DNA from: Streptomyces lincolnensis
Lineage (GTDB): Bacteria > Actinomycetota > Actinomycetes > Streptomycetales > Streptomycetaceae
NCBI RefSeq assembly: GCF_021173675.1
Contig: NZ_JAIHON010000005.1
Location: 496,001 to 560,000 of the forward strand
Reading direction: 5' to 3'
Length of the DNA stretch: 64,000 nucleotides
Every line of letters starts with the position of its first letter. Position 1 is the stretch's first letter. Under the pieces are notes generated by a model. The model was not told the DNA's origin. It did not search any database and saw nothing but the letters and a program-made list of their open reading frames with translations. Positions 7,771-16,040 of this stretch are shown piece after piece. The position numbers were made by a program, and so were the translations under genes.

Positions 7771-9009
7771 ATGGCATCGGCGCTCGCGGAGCCGGTCGAG
7801 CACGTCGGCCGGGGCTGGACCGCGTCCCTGTCGCTGGCCAACGTGGCGATCTGGGTGGGCTGGTACGGCCCGCTCCAGATCCTGCTGGCCCGCCAGGCGG
7901 AGGACTTCGCGCCCGGCACCGGCATGTCCAAGGAGACGCTGCTGGCGTGGGTGACGGGCGCGGGCGCGGTGGTGTCCCTGGCCGCGAACCCCTTCTTCGG
8001 CGCGCTGTCCGACCGCACCACGGCCCGCTGGGGCCGCCGCAGCCCCTGGATCGTGGCCGGTGCGGCGGGCGGCGCGCTGTCGCTGCTGCTGCTCGCCGGT
8101 GCGGACGGACTGTGGACCATGGCGGCCGCCTGGTGCCTGGTCCAGCTGACCCTGAACGCGGCCTTCGCGGCGGTGACGGCGGCCGTGCCGGACCGGGTGC
8201 CACGGCTCCAACGGGGCACGGTGGGCGGCTGGTTGGGCGCCGCGCAGATCCTCGGCGCGGTCGTCGGAACGGGCCTCGCTACGGCGGCCGGCGGGATCGC
8301 GGCGGGCTATGCGGCCTGCGCGGTGTTCACGCTGGCGGGCGTGCTGCCGTACGTCCTCCGGCACCGGGACCTGAGACTCGGGGCCACGGACCGGCCGCCG
8401 TGGTCCGCCCGTTCCTTCGTGCGCGGCTTCTGGCTGAGCCCGCGCCGCCACCCGGACTTCGCCTGGGCCTGGCTGACCCGGTTCCTGATCAACCTCAGCA
8501 ACGCGCTGGTGATCCTCTACCTCCTGTACTACCTGCGGGACCGCCTCCACCACGACGACCCCGAACAGGGCGTCCTGATCCTCACCGCGGTCAACAGCGT
8601 CACCCTGCTGGCCACGGTCGTGGTCGGCGGTGCCTGGTCGGACCGCGTGGGCCGCCGCAAACCCTTCGTGATGTGGTCCGGCGTCCTGATGGCGGCGGCC
8701 ACGGCCCTCCTCGCCGCCTGGCAGACCTGGCCGAGCGCGATCGTCGTAGCGGCGCTTCTGGGGCTGGGCCTCGGCGTGTTCATGTCCGTCGACTTCGCCC
8801 TCATGACCGACGTCCTCCCCAAGGCCCTCGACCGCGGCAAGGACCTCGGCGTCATCAACATCGCCAACTCCTTGCCGCAGGTGGCCGCCCCGGCCTTGGC
8901 GGCGCCGATCGTCACGCACCTAGGGGGATACCGGGTTCTGTACGGGGTGGCGGCGGTGGCGGGTTTGGCGGGGGCAGTCCTGGTCGGCCGTATAAAAGGC
9001 GTCGACTAG
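7771..9009 (+). CDS. MFS permease, probably for a glycoside
   Basis: 412 residues with about twelve hydrophobic segments. The conserved loop after helix 2 reads GALSDRTTARWGRRSPWI, and the equivalent loop in the second half reads GAWSDRVGRRKPFV, both typical of major facilitator proteins. The TARWGRRSPWI form is common in sugar and glycoside transporters of this superfamily. It lies 36 bases after the GH1 gene on the same strand, so I infer that it imports the substrate of that enzyme. No regulator is adjacent. A hairpin (9014-9033) and a dispersed repeat follow its stop. Confidence 0.9.
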   Translation: MASALAEPVEHVGRGWTASLSLANVAIWVGWYGPLQILLARQAEDFAPGTGMSKETLLAWVTGAGAVVSLAANPFFGALSDRTTARWGRRSPWIVAGAAGGALSLLLLAGADGLWTMAAAWCLVQLTLNAAFAAVTAAVPDRVPRLQRGTVGGWLGAAQILGAVVGTGLATAAGGIAAGYAACAVFTLAGVLPYVLRHRDLRLGATDRPPWSARSFVRGFWLSPRRHPDFAWAWLTRFLINLSNALVILYLLYYLRDRLHHDDPEQGVLILTAVNSVTLLATVVVGGAWSDRVGRRKPFVMWSGVLMAAATALLAAWQTWPSAIVVAALLGLGLGVFMSVDFALMTDVLPKALDRGKDLGVINIANSLPQVAAPALAAPIVTHLGGYRVLYGVAAVAGLAGAVLVGRIKGVD

Positions 9010-9013
9010 AACA

Positions 9014-9033
9014 CGCCCCTTCTTTTAGGGGCG
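9014..9033. terminator. Hairpin terminator between convergent genes
   Basis: CGCCCCT (9014-9020) pairs with AGGGGCG (9027-9033) around the loop TCTTTT. It lies five bases after the MFS stop and before the convergent epimerase gene, so it can serve both strands. Confidence 0.7.
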
Positions 9034-9079
9034 CGGGGCTGCATCGATATGCGGCTCCGCCGCGTGGGCGCGACCAGCC
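9026..9079 (+). repeat. Dispersed intergenic repeat, family 2
   Basis: A near-identical copy of 4773-4826 (two differences in 54 bases), placed between convergent genes. Its first bases form one arm of the 9014-9033 hairpin. Confidence 0.85.
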
Positions 9080-9109
9080 TCCACCGGCCTGCAGCCGACA
9101 ACCGGCCCC

Positions 9110-9964
9110 TCACAGAGCCCCAGCATCCCTCGCGGCATAGGCAGACGGATACACCGCCCGATACCCCAACTCCCGCCGAATCCGCTCCGTGGACATGATC
9201 ACCAGCCACGGATCAGGATCCACCCGCTCATACAACTCCCCCGGCACCTCAACCCCGTTCAGCTGATGCAACTCCACCGCCGTCACAGGCGCATCGTCGG
9301 CGATGTTGTACACCCGCCCACCAACCCCCCGCGCATACAGAATCCGCAACAACCCCTGCGCTACATCCGCGTGATGCCCCATATGCAACCGCTGCGTGTG
9401 AGCCCACTCCCCCGCCCACATCAACGACTGCGCCAGATGCGGATCCCCCTCGCCGTACACGAACGGCAGCCGCCCGACCCGCACATCCAACCCCTCCAGC
9501 CCCAGCAACTCCCGCTCGGCCGCCAGCTTGGACTCGGGGTACGCACCCCACATCGTCCCGCCGGGCCGGCTCTCGTCCTCCTCGGTCACCGGCCGCCCCC
9601 GCCCCGAGCCGTACACCAGCCCCGTACTGACCTGCACGAACCGCTCCACCCCCGAGGTCAGTGCCGCACGCCCCAGCTCCACGGCCGCGTCCCGGTTGAC
9701 AGCCCAGGCCTCCTCGTCCGGCACGCCCCGGAAGGACGCGGCGACGTTCACGACCGCGTCCACCCCGGCCACCGCCTTGCCGAGCGCCTCGGTGTCCCGC
9801 AGATCTCCTACGACGACCTCGGCGCCCAGCGCGGCGAACGGCTCGCCCCGCTCGGCGTCCCGCACCAGCACCCGTACCCGCTCCCCGTGCCGGGCCTGCG
9901 CCAGCAGCCTCGGCACGAAGCGCCTGCCCACCTGACCTGTCGTACCGGTGACCAACGTCAGCAT
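9110..9964 (-). CDS. NAD(P)-dependent epimerase/dehydratase family protein
   Basis: 284 residues. It is an extended short-chain dehydrogenase with the Rossmann motif GTTGQVG at residues 7-13. YPESK carries the YxxxK active site, and the serine is in the upstream VSTGLVYGS strand. The likely reaction is on a nucleotide sugar or related carbonyl compound, but the substrate is unknown. ATG 9964 is supported by GAGAGGAG about six bases upstream; longer frames read back into the intergenic space. It is divergent from an XRE/MmyB-type regulator at 10066, an arrangement often seen for a regulator and its target oxidoreductase. Confidence 0.9.
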   Translation of the reverse strand: MLTLVTGTTGQVGRRFVPRLLAQARHGERVRVLVRDAERGEPFAALGAEVVVGDLRDTEALGKAVAGVDAVVNVAASFRGVPDEEAWAVNRDAAVELGRAALTSGVERFVQVSTGLVYGSGRGRPVTEEDESRPGGTMWGAYPESKLAAERELLGLEGLDVRVGRLPFVYGEGDPHLAQSLMWAGEWAHTQRLHMGHHADVAQGLLRILYARGVGGRVYNIADDAPVTAVELHQLNGVEVPGELYERVDPDPWLVIMSTERIRRELGYRAVYPSAYAARDAGAL

Positions 9965-10033
9965 CCTGTGCTCCTCTCGTCGGAACCCAGCCTTCGCCGG
10001 AAGCGGGGGCGGCGGGAGAGACCTCCTGATCGG

Positions 10034-10048
10034 GGGACCGGCAGTCCC
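10034..10048. promoter_or_regulatory. Candidate operator in the epimerase/XRE gap
   Basis: GGGAC-N5-GTCCC is a perfect inverted repeat, 18 bases before the regulator start and 70 bases before the epimerase start. It suits autoregulation by the XRE protein; this is inference from position and symmetry. Confidence 0.45.
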
Positions 10049-10065
10049 TGGATAAGCCGGGCGGC

Positions 10066-10932
10066 ATGCAGCAGCCTGGAGAGGTGAACCGAGCCGAATT
10101 CGCCGACTTCCTGCGCCGCGGCCGCGGCCGCCTGGTCCCCTCCGACGTGGGCCTGGCACCGGGCAGCCGACGCCGTACGCCCGGCCTGCGCCGCGAGGAG
10201 GTGGCCCAGCTGGCGGGCATGTCGGTCGACTACTACACCCGCCTGGAGCAGTCCCGGGGCCCGCGCCCGTCCCGCCAGATGCTGACGGCGCTGGCCCGCG
10301 CGCTGCGCCTGAGCGACATCGAGCAGGACCATCTGTTCCACCTGGCCGGCGAGGAGCCGCCGCGGCGCGAGACGGCGTCCGCGCATGTCCGTCCCGGGCT
10401 GCTGCTGATCCTGGACCGGCTGCACGACACCCCGGCCCAGGTGGTGAACGACTGCGGCGAGGTGCTGGCCCAGAACATGATGGCCAAGGCGCTGGTCGGC
10501 GACGTGATGTCCCGCCCGCGGCGCGAGCGCAACCTGACCCGTCTGTTCTTCCTGGACCCGGCCGCGCGCACGCTCTTCCCGGAGGAGGACCTCGCGGGCC
10601 ACGCGCGCGCCCACGTGGCCACCCTGCGCGCGGTGGCCGCGGCCCGCCCCGACGACCCGGAACCGGCCGCGCTGGTCGCCGAACTCCGGGCGTCCAGCGA
10701 GGAGTTCGCGCGGCTGTGGGACGAGCACGAGGTGTCCCAGCGCAAGCGGGCGACGAAGCGCTTCGCGCACCCGCTGGTCGGCCTGCTGGAGCTGGAGTGC
10801 GAGGTCATGGTCAGCCACGAGTACCACCACCTCCTGGTCGTCCACTCGGCCCGTCCGGGCACCGAGGCCTACGAACGCCTCCAACTGCTGCGGGTGCTGG
10901 GTCTGCAGGACATGTCGTCCAGCGCGTCCTGA
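10066..10932 (+). CDS. XRE-type regulator with MmyB-like ligand domain
   Basis: 288 residues. The N-terminal helix-turn-helix (about 25-85) has the LRREEVAQLAGMSVDYYTRLEQ signature. The C-terminal domain (about 110-280) is the MmyB-like fold common in Streptomyces regulators, with conserved NRLTR-like text (ERNLTRLFFLDP) and a closing VVHSARPGTEAYERLQLL strand. Family members often control a divergent short-chain dehydrogenase or oxidoreductase gene, and here an epimerase/dehydratase gene is divergent. The effector is not known. A GGGAC-N5-GTCCC palindrome lies in the shared promoter region and a CTCCCCCG/CGGGGGAG hairpin follows its stop. Confidence 0.92.
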   Translation: MQQPGEVNRAEFADFLRRGRGRLVPSDVGLAPGSRRRTPGLRREEVAQLAGMSVDYYTRLEQSRGPRPSRQMLTALARALRLSDIEQDHLFHLAGEEPPRRETASAHVRPGLLLILDRLHDTPAQVVNDCGEVLAQNMMAKALVGDVMSRPRRERNLTRLFFLDPAARTLFPEEDLAGHARAHVATLRAVAAARPDDPEPAALVAELRASSEEFARLWDEHEVSQRKRATKRFAHPLVGLLELECEVMVSHEYHHLLVVHSARPGTEAYERLQLLRVLGLQDMSSSAS

Positions 10933-10940
10933 CGGCCGTC

Positions 10941-10958
10941 CTCCCCCGCTCGGGGGAG
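10941..10958 (+). terminator. Hairpin terminator after the XRE gene
   Basis: CTCCCCCG (10941-10948) and CGGGGGAG (10951-10958) form a perfect GC stem eight bases after the stop codon; there is no U-run, as is usual in Streptomyces. Confidence 0.55.
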
Positions 10959-11046
10959 CCGGTCCCCACCCGCGGGGGATCTCCCGGTGCCGTGCGTCCG
11001 GCTGTACTGAAGCGGCCGACGACCGGACGACACGGGAGGGACCGCG

Positions 11047-12396
11047 ATGCGTACGAGGAGCAGGCGTCTGCTGACACCGGTGGCCGTGGCGGGGGTGCTG
11101 GCCCTGACAGCCGCGGCGGCGCCCGCGGCCGACGGCACCCGCCACCAGGACACGCGGAACACACAGGACACGCGGGACATCCTCGCCGCCCTCAAGGCCC
11201 TGCCCGGTCTCCGGGTGATCGAGGAACGGCCGGCGCAGGACCCGGGGTACCGGTTCTTCGTCCTGGGCCTGCGCCAGCCGGTCGACCACACCGACCCCTC
11301 GGCCGGCACCTTCGAGCAGCGGCTGACCCTGCTCCACAAAGCGACGGACCGTCCCACCGTGCTCTTCACGACGGGCTACGAGGTGCCGCTGTCACCGCGG
11401 CGGGCCGAGCCGACGGAGGTGCTGGACGGCAACCAGATCGGGGTCGAGCACCGGTTCTTCGGTACGTCACGCCCGGCGACGGTGGACTGGTCCCGGCTGA
11501 CCGTGCGCCAGGCCGCCGACGACCACCATCGGGTCGTACGGCTGTTCAAGAGGCTGTATCGGGGCGCCTGGATCTCGACGGGCGGCAGCAAGGGCGGGAC
11601 GACCTCGGTCCACCACCGGCGTTTCCACCCGGACGACGTGGACGGCACGGTGGCGTACGGGGCGCCCAACCACGTCGACGACCGCGACGACTCCGCCTAC
11701 CTGCGGTTCTTCGAGACGGTGGGCACACCCGTCTGCCGTGCGGCGCTGCGGACGGCGCAGCGGGAACTGCTGCTGCGGCGGGAGGAGTTGGTCGCCCGGT
11801 ACACGGCCTGGGCGGAGTCGTCGGGCGCCACGTTCCGTCTCATCGGCGGCGCGGACAAGGCGTTCGAGACGGCGGTGCTGCGGGTGCCGCTGATGTTCTG
11901 GCAGTACCGCGGGGTGGCCGACTGCGCCACGGTGCCGGGCCCGGACGCCACATCGGAGGAGCTCTGCACCTGGCTGGCGACCACGGCGGTCCTGTCGGTG
12001 TACACGGACGCGTCCCTGGAGGCGACGGTCCCGTACTTCTACCAAGCGGGCACCCAGCTGGGGTACTTGGCCGTCCCCACGGCCCACCTGGCGGGCCTCC
12101 TCCGCCACCCCGACGCCATCGCCCCGCGCAACTTCGTCCCCCGCCACATCCCGCTGCGCTTCGACCACCGCGCCATGCCCGACATCGACCGCTGGGTCCG
12201 CGAGCACGGCGACCGCCTGCTGTTCCTCCACGGCACCGACGACCCCTCGGTCGCCGACCGCTTCCACCCGGGCGGCCACGACTCCCGTGCCTACTGGGCC
12301 CCGAACACCAACCACCGCGTCAGGCTCACGTCGTTCTCCCCCGAGGACCGCGCCGCCATCACGACCACGATCCTCCGCTGGGCCTCACCCGACTAG
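11047..12396 (+). CDS. Secreted S37-family prolyl tripeptidyl/tetrapeptidyl aminopeptidase
   Basis: 449 residues. A Sec signal (MRTRSRRLLTPVAVAGVLALTAAAAPAA) is followed by a domain typical of peptidase family S37, the PS-10 type known from Streptomyces mobaraensis. The features are FEQRLTLLHK, GNQIGVEHRFFGTSRP, and the nucleophile Ser181 in GGSKGG. The Asp/His side of the triad is expected in the last 80 residues (HGTDDPS, NTNHRV). The family removes N-terminal tri- or tetrapeptides ending in proline, helping extracellular peptide use. GGGAGG seven bases upstream supports the start. Its TAG stop and that of convergent era share the palindrome CTAG. Confidence 0.88.
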   Translation: MRTRSRRLLTPVAVAGVLALTAAAAPAADGTRHQDTRNTQDTRDILAALKALPGLRVIEERPAQDPGYRFFVLGLRQPVDHTDPSAGTFEQRLTLLHKATDRPTVLFTTGYEVPLSPRRAEPTEVLDGNQIGVEHRFFGTSRPATVDWSRLTVRQAADDHHRVVRLFKRLYRGAWISTGGSKGGTTSVHHRRFHPDDVDGTVAYGAPNHVDDRDDSAYLRFFETVGTPVCRAALRTAQRELLLRREELVARYTAWAESSGATFRLIGGADKAFETAVLRVPLMFWQYRGVADCATVPGPDATSEELCTWLATTAVLSVYTDASLEATVPYFYQAGTQLGYLAVPTAHLAGLLRHPDAIAPRNFVPRHIPLRFDHRAMPDIDRWVREHGDRLLFLHGTDDPSVADRFHPGGHDSRAYWAPNTNHRVRLTSFSPEDRAAITTTILRWASPD

Positions 12397-13352
12397 AACC
12401 CCAGCTTCCGCAACTGCCGCGGATCCCGCTGCCAGTCCTTCGCCACCTTGACGTGGAGGTCCAGGAAGACGGGTGTGCCGAGCAGCGCCTCGATCTGCTT
12501 GCGGCTCTTGATGCCGACCTCCTTCAGGCGCTTGCCCTTGGGGCCGATGATGATGCCCTTCTGGCTGGGGCGCTCGATGTAGACGAAGGCGTGGATGTCG
12601 AGGAGGGGCTTGTCGGCGGGGCGGTCCTCGCGGGGGAGCATCTCCTCGACGACGACGGCGATGGAGTGCGGGAGCTCGTCGCGGACGCCTTCCAGGGCGG
12701 CCTCGCGGATGAGCTCGGCGATCATGACCTGCTCGGGCTCGTCGGTGAGGTCACCCTCGGGGTAGAGCGCGGGGCCCTCGGGCAGCAGCGGGACGATGAG
12801 GTCGGCCAGCAGGCTCACCTGCTGGTCGCCGACCGCCGAGACGGGCACGATCTCCGCCCACTCGAAGCCGAGCTCCTTGCCGAGCTGGTCGATCGCGATG
12901 AGCTGCTCGGCGAGGGTCTTGCTGTCGACCAGGTCGGTCTTGGTGACGATCGCGATCTTCGGCGTCTTCTTGATGGACGCCAGTTCCTTCGCGATGAAGC
13001 GGTCACCGGGGCCGAGCTTCTCGTTCGCGGGCAGGCAGAAGCCGATCACGTCGACCTCGGCCCAGGTCGTACGGACGATGTCGTTGAGCCGCTCGCCCAG
13101 GAGCGTGCGCGGCTTGTGCAGCCCCGGGGTGTCGACCAGGATCAGCTGGGCGTCGGGCCGGTGCACGATCCCGCGCACCGTGTGCCGCGTCGTCTGCGGC
13201 TGGTTGGCGGTGATCGCCACCTTCTGCCCGACCAGAGCGTTCGTGAGGGTGGACTTGCCCGCGTTGGGGCGGCCCACGAAACAGGCGAAGCCCGCGCGGT
13301 GGGCGGTCTCCGACGATTCCGACGGCTCGGATGACTGGCTGCGAACGCTCAT
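12393..13352 (-). CDS. era: GTPase Era
   Basis: 319 residues. The G domain has GRPNAGKST (G1), a threonine region QTTRHT (G2), DTPG (G3) and TKTD (G4). The C-terminal KH domain carries the GIIIGPKGKRLKEVG RNA-binding loop. Era binds the 3' end of 16S rRNA and helps 30S maturation. ATG 13352 is preferred over an in-frame ATG at 13361, because GGGAG lies about ten bases before the former and abuts the latter. In many actinobacteria era follows phoH-ybeY-CBS protein-CDA-like genes directly. Here a secreted protein and amtB-glnK lie between. The gene is divergent from amtB. Confidence 0.98.
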   Translation of the reverse strand: MSVRSQSSEPSESSETAHRAGFACFVGRPNAGKSTLTNALVGQKVAITANQPQTTRHTVRGIVHRPDAQLILVDTPGLHKPRTLLGERLNDIVRTTWAEVDVIGFCLPANEKLGPGDRFIAKELASIKKTPKIAIVTKTDLVDSKTLAEQLIAIDQLGKELGFEWAEIVPVSAVGDQQVSLLADLIVPLLPEGPALYPEGDLTDEPEQVMIAELIREAALEGVRDELPHSIAVVVEEMLPREDRPADKPLLDIHAFVYIERPSQKGIIIGPKGKRLKEVGIKSRKQIEALLGTPVFLDLHVKVAKDWQRDPRQLRKLGF

Positions 13353-13414
13353 GGCGCCCATTCTCCCTGATCCACAAGCCCCTGCCGTACAGGAGACCGA
13401 TCACTCCCCTGCAC

Positions 13415-13479
13415 GTGAGCTTTCGGAAACCCTCACGCAATGAAACACCCAGGAAACACACCCGTAGACGTCCGGAAAC
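13415..13479 (+). promoter_or_regulatory. Candidate GlnR binding region upstream of amtB
   Basis: Half-sites lie at exact 11-bp steps: GAAAC 13442-13446, GAAAC 13453-13457, GTAGA 13464-13468 and GAAAC 13475-13479. A further pair, GTGAG-N6-GAAAC, is at 13415-13430. This fits the GlnR pattern of alternating gTnAc and GAAAC elements spaced by six bases. It lies 48-112 bases before the amtB start and indicates induction under nitrogen limitation. Confidence 0.7.
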
Positions 13480-13526
13480 GCACGACGGTGACCCTCTGAC
13501 GAGCCCCCACCCCGTTGGAGACCTCC

Positions 13527-14870
13527 ATGCCCCTCGCCGCCTCACAAGCCGCCGCACACGCCGCAGAGATCGACACCGGCGACACCGCCTGGCTGCTCGC
13601 CGCGACCGCCCTCGTCCTGCTGATGACCCCGGGCCTGGCCCTGTTCTACGGCGGCATGGTCCGCACGAAGAGCGTCCTCAACATGCTGATGATGAGCTTC
13701 GTGTCGATCGCCCTGGTCACCGTGGTCTGGCTGGCCGCCGGCTACTCACTCGCCTTCGGGGAGGACATCGGCGGCGGGCTCATCGGCGGCCTCGACCACG
13801 CCGGAATGGCCGGCCTCGGCCCGGACAGCGTCCAGGGCACGGTCCCCACCCTCCTCTTCGCCACCTTCCAGCTCACCTTCGCGATCATCACGGCGGCCCT
13901 GGTGAGCGGCGCGATCGCGGACCGCGCGAAGTTCGGCGCCTGGCTGGTCTTCGTACCGGTATGGGCGCTGCTCGTATACGTTCCCGTGGCCCACTGGGTC
14001 TGGGGCCCGGGCGGCTGGATCCTCGACAGGCTCGGCGCCCTCGACTTCGCGGGCGGTCTCCCCGTCGAGATCACCTCGGGCGCCTCCGGCCTCGCCCTCG
14101 CGCTCGTCCTCGGCCCGCGCCTGGGCTTCAAGAAGGACGCCATGCGCCCCCACAACCTCCCGATGGTCATGCTGGGCGCGGGCCTGCTCTGGTTCGGCTG
14201 GTTCGGCTTCAACGCCGGCTCCGCCCTCGGCGCCAACGGCCTCGCCGCCGCCGCGTTCCTCAACACCCTCGCCGCCGGCTGCACCGGCCTGCTCGGCTGG
14301 CTCTTCGTCGAGCAGAGGCGCGACGGCCACCCGACCACCCTGGGAGCCGCCTCCGGCGCGGTCGCCGGCCTGGTCGCGATCACCCCGTCCTGCGGCTCGG
14401 TCTCCCTCCTCGGCGCGCTCGTCGTCGGCCTCGCCGCCGGTGTCGTCTGCTCGTACGCCGTGGGCTGGAAGTTCAGGCTGAACTACGACGACTCGCTCGA
14501 CGTCGTCGGCGTCCACCTGGTCGGCGGAGTGATCGGCACACTCCTCATCGGCGTCTTCGCCGTCGAGTCGATGACCGGCGGTACCGAGGGTCTCCTGTAC
14601 GGCGGCGGCCTCGCCCAGCTCGGCAAGCAGCTGGTGGCCGTGGTCGCCGTGGGCGCGTACGCCTTCACGGTGACGTACGGCATCGGCAAGCTGATCGACA
14701 GGACGCTGGGCTTCCGCGCGGACGAGGAGCAGGAGCACACCGGACTGGACCTTACGGTGCACGCCGAGAGCGCATACGATCACGGCGTCCTGGGCCACGG
14801 CGCCCCGGTCGGCGCAGTCCCATCGGCCCTCCCCTCCTCCCCCACACAGAAGGTCAGCAGCCAGGCATGA
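13527..14870 (+). CDS. amtB: Ammonium transporter
   Basis: 447 residues with about eleven membrane segments. The twin pore histidines are present: His156 in PVAHWVWG and His330 in GVHLVGG. The phenylalanine gate regions (TFQLTF and WFGWFGFNAGS) are also intact. It conducts ammonia or ammonium into the cell. ATG 13527 has GGAG six bases upstream; a TTG four codons earlier overlaps that site. The stop overlaps the start of glnK as ATGA, so the two proteins are translationally coupled, as expected for a transporter and the PII protein that plugs it. A GlnR-like box lies upstream. Confidence 0.97.
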   Translation: MPLAASQAAAHAAEIDTGDTAWLLAATALVLLMTPGLALFYGGMVRTKSVLNMLMMSFVSIALVTVVWLAAGYSLAFGEDIGGGLIGGLDHAGMAGLGPDSVQGTVPTLLFATFQLTFAIITAALVSGAIADRAKFGAWLVFVPVWALLVYVPVAHWVWGPGGWILDRLGALDFAGGLPVEITSGASGLALALVLGPRLGFKKDAMRPHNLPMVMLGAGLLWFGWFGFNAGSALGANGLAAAAFLNTLAAGCTGLLGWLFVEQRRDGHPTTLGAASGAVAGLVAITPSCGSVSLLGALVVGLAAGVVCSYAVGWKFRLNYDDSLDVVGVHLVGGVIGTLLIGVFAVESMTGGTEGLLYGGGLAQLGKQLVAVVAVGAYAFTVTYGIGKLIDRTLGFRADEEQEHTGLDLTVHAESAYDHGVLGHGAPVGAVPSALPSSPTQKVSSQA

Positions 14871-15205
14871 AGCTCATCACCGCGATCGTCAAGCCCTACC
14901 GCCTCGACGAGGTCAAGACCGCCCTCCAGGAGCTCGGCGTGCACGGCCTGACCGTGACCGAGGCCAGCGGCTACGGCCGGCAGCGCGGCCACACCGAGGT
15001 GTACCGCGGCGCCGAGTACCAGGTCGACCTGGTGCCCAAGGTCCGCATCGAGGTCGTCGTCGACGACGCCGACTCCGACGCCGCCATCGACGCGATCGTC
15101 AAGGCCGCGCAGACCGGCAAGATCGGCGACGGCAAGGTGTGGGCGCTGCCGGTGGAGACGGTCGTACGGGTACGGACGGGCGAGCGCGGCCCCGACGCGC
15201 TCTGA
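14867..15205 (+). CDS. glnK: PII nitrogen regulatory protein
   Basis: 112 residues. It has the PII start MKLITAIVKPYRLDEV. The T-loop YRGAEYQVDLVPK has Tyr51 at the site adenylylated by GlnD in actinobacteria, and the C-loop TGKIGDGKVWALPVE binds ATP. GlnK senses 2-oxoglutarate and ATP/ADP and blocks AmtB when nitrogen is plentiful. It overlaps amtB by four bases. The glnD gene, usually third in the Streptomyces amtB-glnK-glnD operon, is absent here: a 13-bp terminator stem closes the operon and the next gene is convergent. Confidence 0.97.
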   Translation: MKLITAIVKPYRLDEVKTALQELGVHGLTVTEASGYGRQRGHTEVYRGAEYQVDLVPKVRIEVVVDDADSDAAIDAIVKAAQTGKIGDGKVWALPVETVVRVRTGERGPDAL

Positions 15206-15223
15206 TCGGCCGGGGCCGCGCTC
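15182..15223 (+). terminator. Terminator hairpin overlapping the glnK stop
   Basis: GAGCGCGGCCCCG (15182-15194) and CGGGGCCGCGCTC (15211-15223) form a perfect 13-bp stem. The loop contains the glnK TGA. It confirms that the operon ends after glnK. Confidence 0.75.
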
Positions 15224-15250
15224 ACACGCGGTTCAGTCGCACACGGTCCC

Positions 15251-15724
15251 TCAGTCGAAGACGAACGGCCCCGGCGACTGCGGCCCGGTCGCCGTGCAGG
15301 TGACGGTGATCCCGAGCACGACGATCTGGAGCGATCCGCCGAACGCCTCCAGGCTGTCGCCGGAGGCCACCGTGCCGTTCAGCGGGCCGACCGTGACCGC
15401 GTCACCCGCCGCGAGGGCCGGGTTCTCGGTGCCGGTGAAGGCGGTGGTGCCGCCGGCGGCGTTCACCAGGGTGAGGGTGGAGCTGATCGAGTCCTCGGCC
15501 AGCGCGACCGGCGCGGTGATCGAGGACGTGACGGTGACGGTCGCCGCGGTGCCGTCCTGGGTGGCGGTGAGCGTGGCCGCCCCGCTGCCGAACGCGCCGC
15601 AGTCGGCGGTGATCGTCGCGGTCTCCGGGGTGACGGCCACGGCGGTGGGGGCGAGGGCGAGTCCGGCGACCGCGAGGGCCCCGGCCGCCAGTGCCGCACC
15701 TGTTGCTGTTCTCTTGCCTCTCAT
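15251..15724 (-). CDS. Small secreted protein of unknown function
   Basis: 157 residues. ATG 15724 starts a clear Sec signal (MRGKRTATGAALAAGALAVAGLALAPTAVA). The mature part (about 127 residues) is rich in Thr, Ala, Val and Gly and looks like a beta-sandwich (ATITADCGAFGSGAATLTATQ, then VTVTSSITAPV). There are two cysteines, near the start and near the end, that could pair. An earlier start would place a proline-rich tail before the signal, so it was not used. I do not recognise the family; short exported beta-rich proteins like this are common in Streptomyces. It is convergent with glnK. Confidence 0.75.
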   Translation of the reverse strand: MRGKRTATGAALAAGALAVAGLALAPTAVAVTPETATITADCGAFGSGAATLTATQDGTAATVTVTSSITAPVALAEDSISSTLTLVNAAGGTTAFTGTENPALAAGDAVTVGPLNGTVASGDSLEAFGGSLQIVVLGITVTCTATGPQSPGPFVFD

Positions 15725-15963
15725 GGAATCCGGTTCCCTTCCCGTGGTGGGGATGACCATGTGGGGATGGACGGGAGAGGTACGACCGACGGGACCGCCG
15801 CTCCGTGAGCGCGGTGCGGGGCGCTTCACGGTGCTGGAATCTGACGGTCCGTCGGAACTACCGGTTCCATTGATGCGCAGGGGACGACGCCTGGCAAGGG
15901 CCGTGTTTCGGCCACGGCGGCTTTCCGACGCCGTCCAGGCACCCTCAGCGGCCCAGGCACTCC

Positions 15964-16034
15964 CAGCCCGTCCGGCGTTTGAGGACGAGGCCCCTTCAGG
16001 GCCGAAGCGGGGGTCTGGGGGCGGCAGCCCCCAG
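15964..16034 (+). repeat. Dispersed intergenic repeat, family 1
   Basis: Begins CAGCCCGTCCGGCGTTTGAG and runs through GGCCCCTTCAGGGCC and CTGGGGGCGGCAGCCCCCAG. Each of the last two is self-complementary, so RNA from either strand folds into successive hairpins. Other copies are at 25806-25875 and 38551-38623. The 316-base gap that contains it holds no gene that I can support. Confidence 0.9.
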
Positions 16035-16040
16035 GGGACC

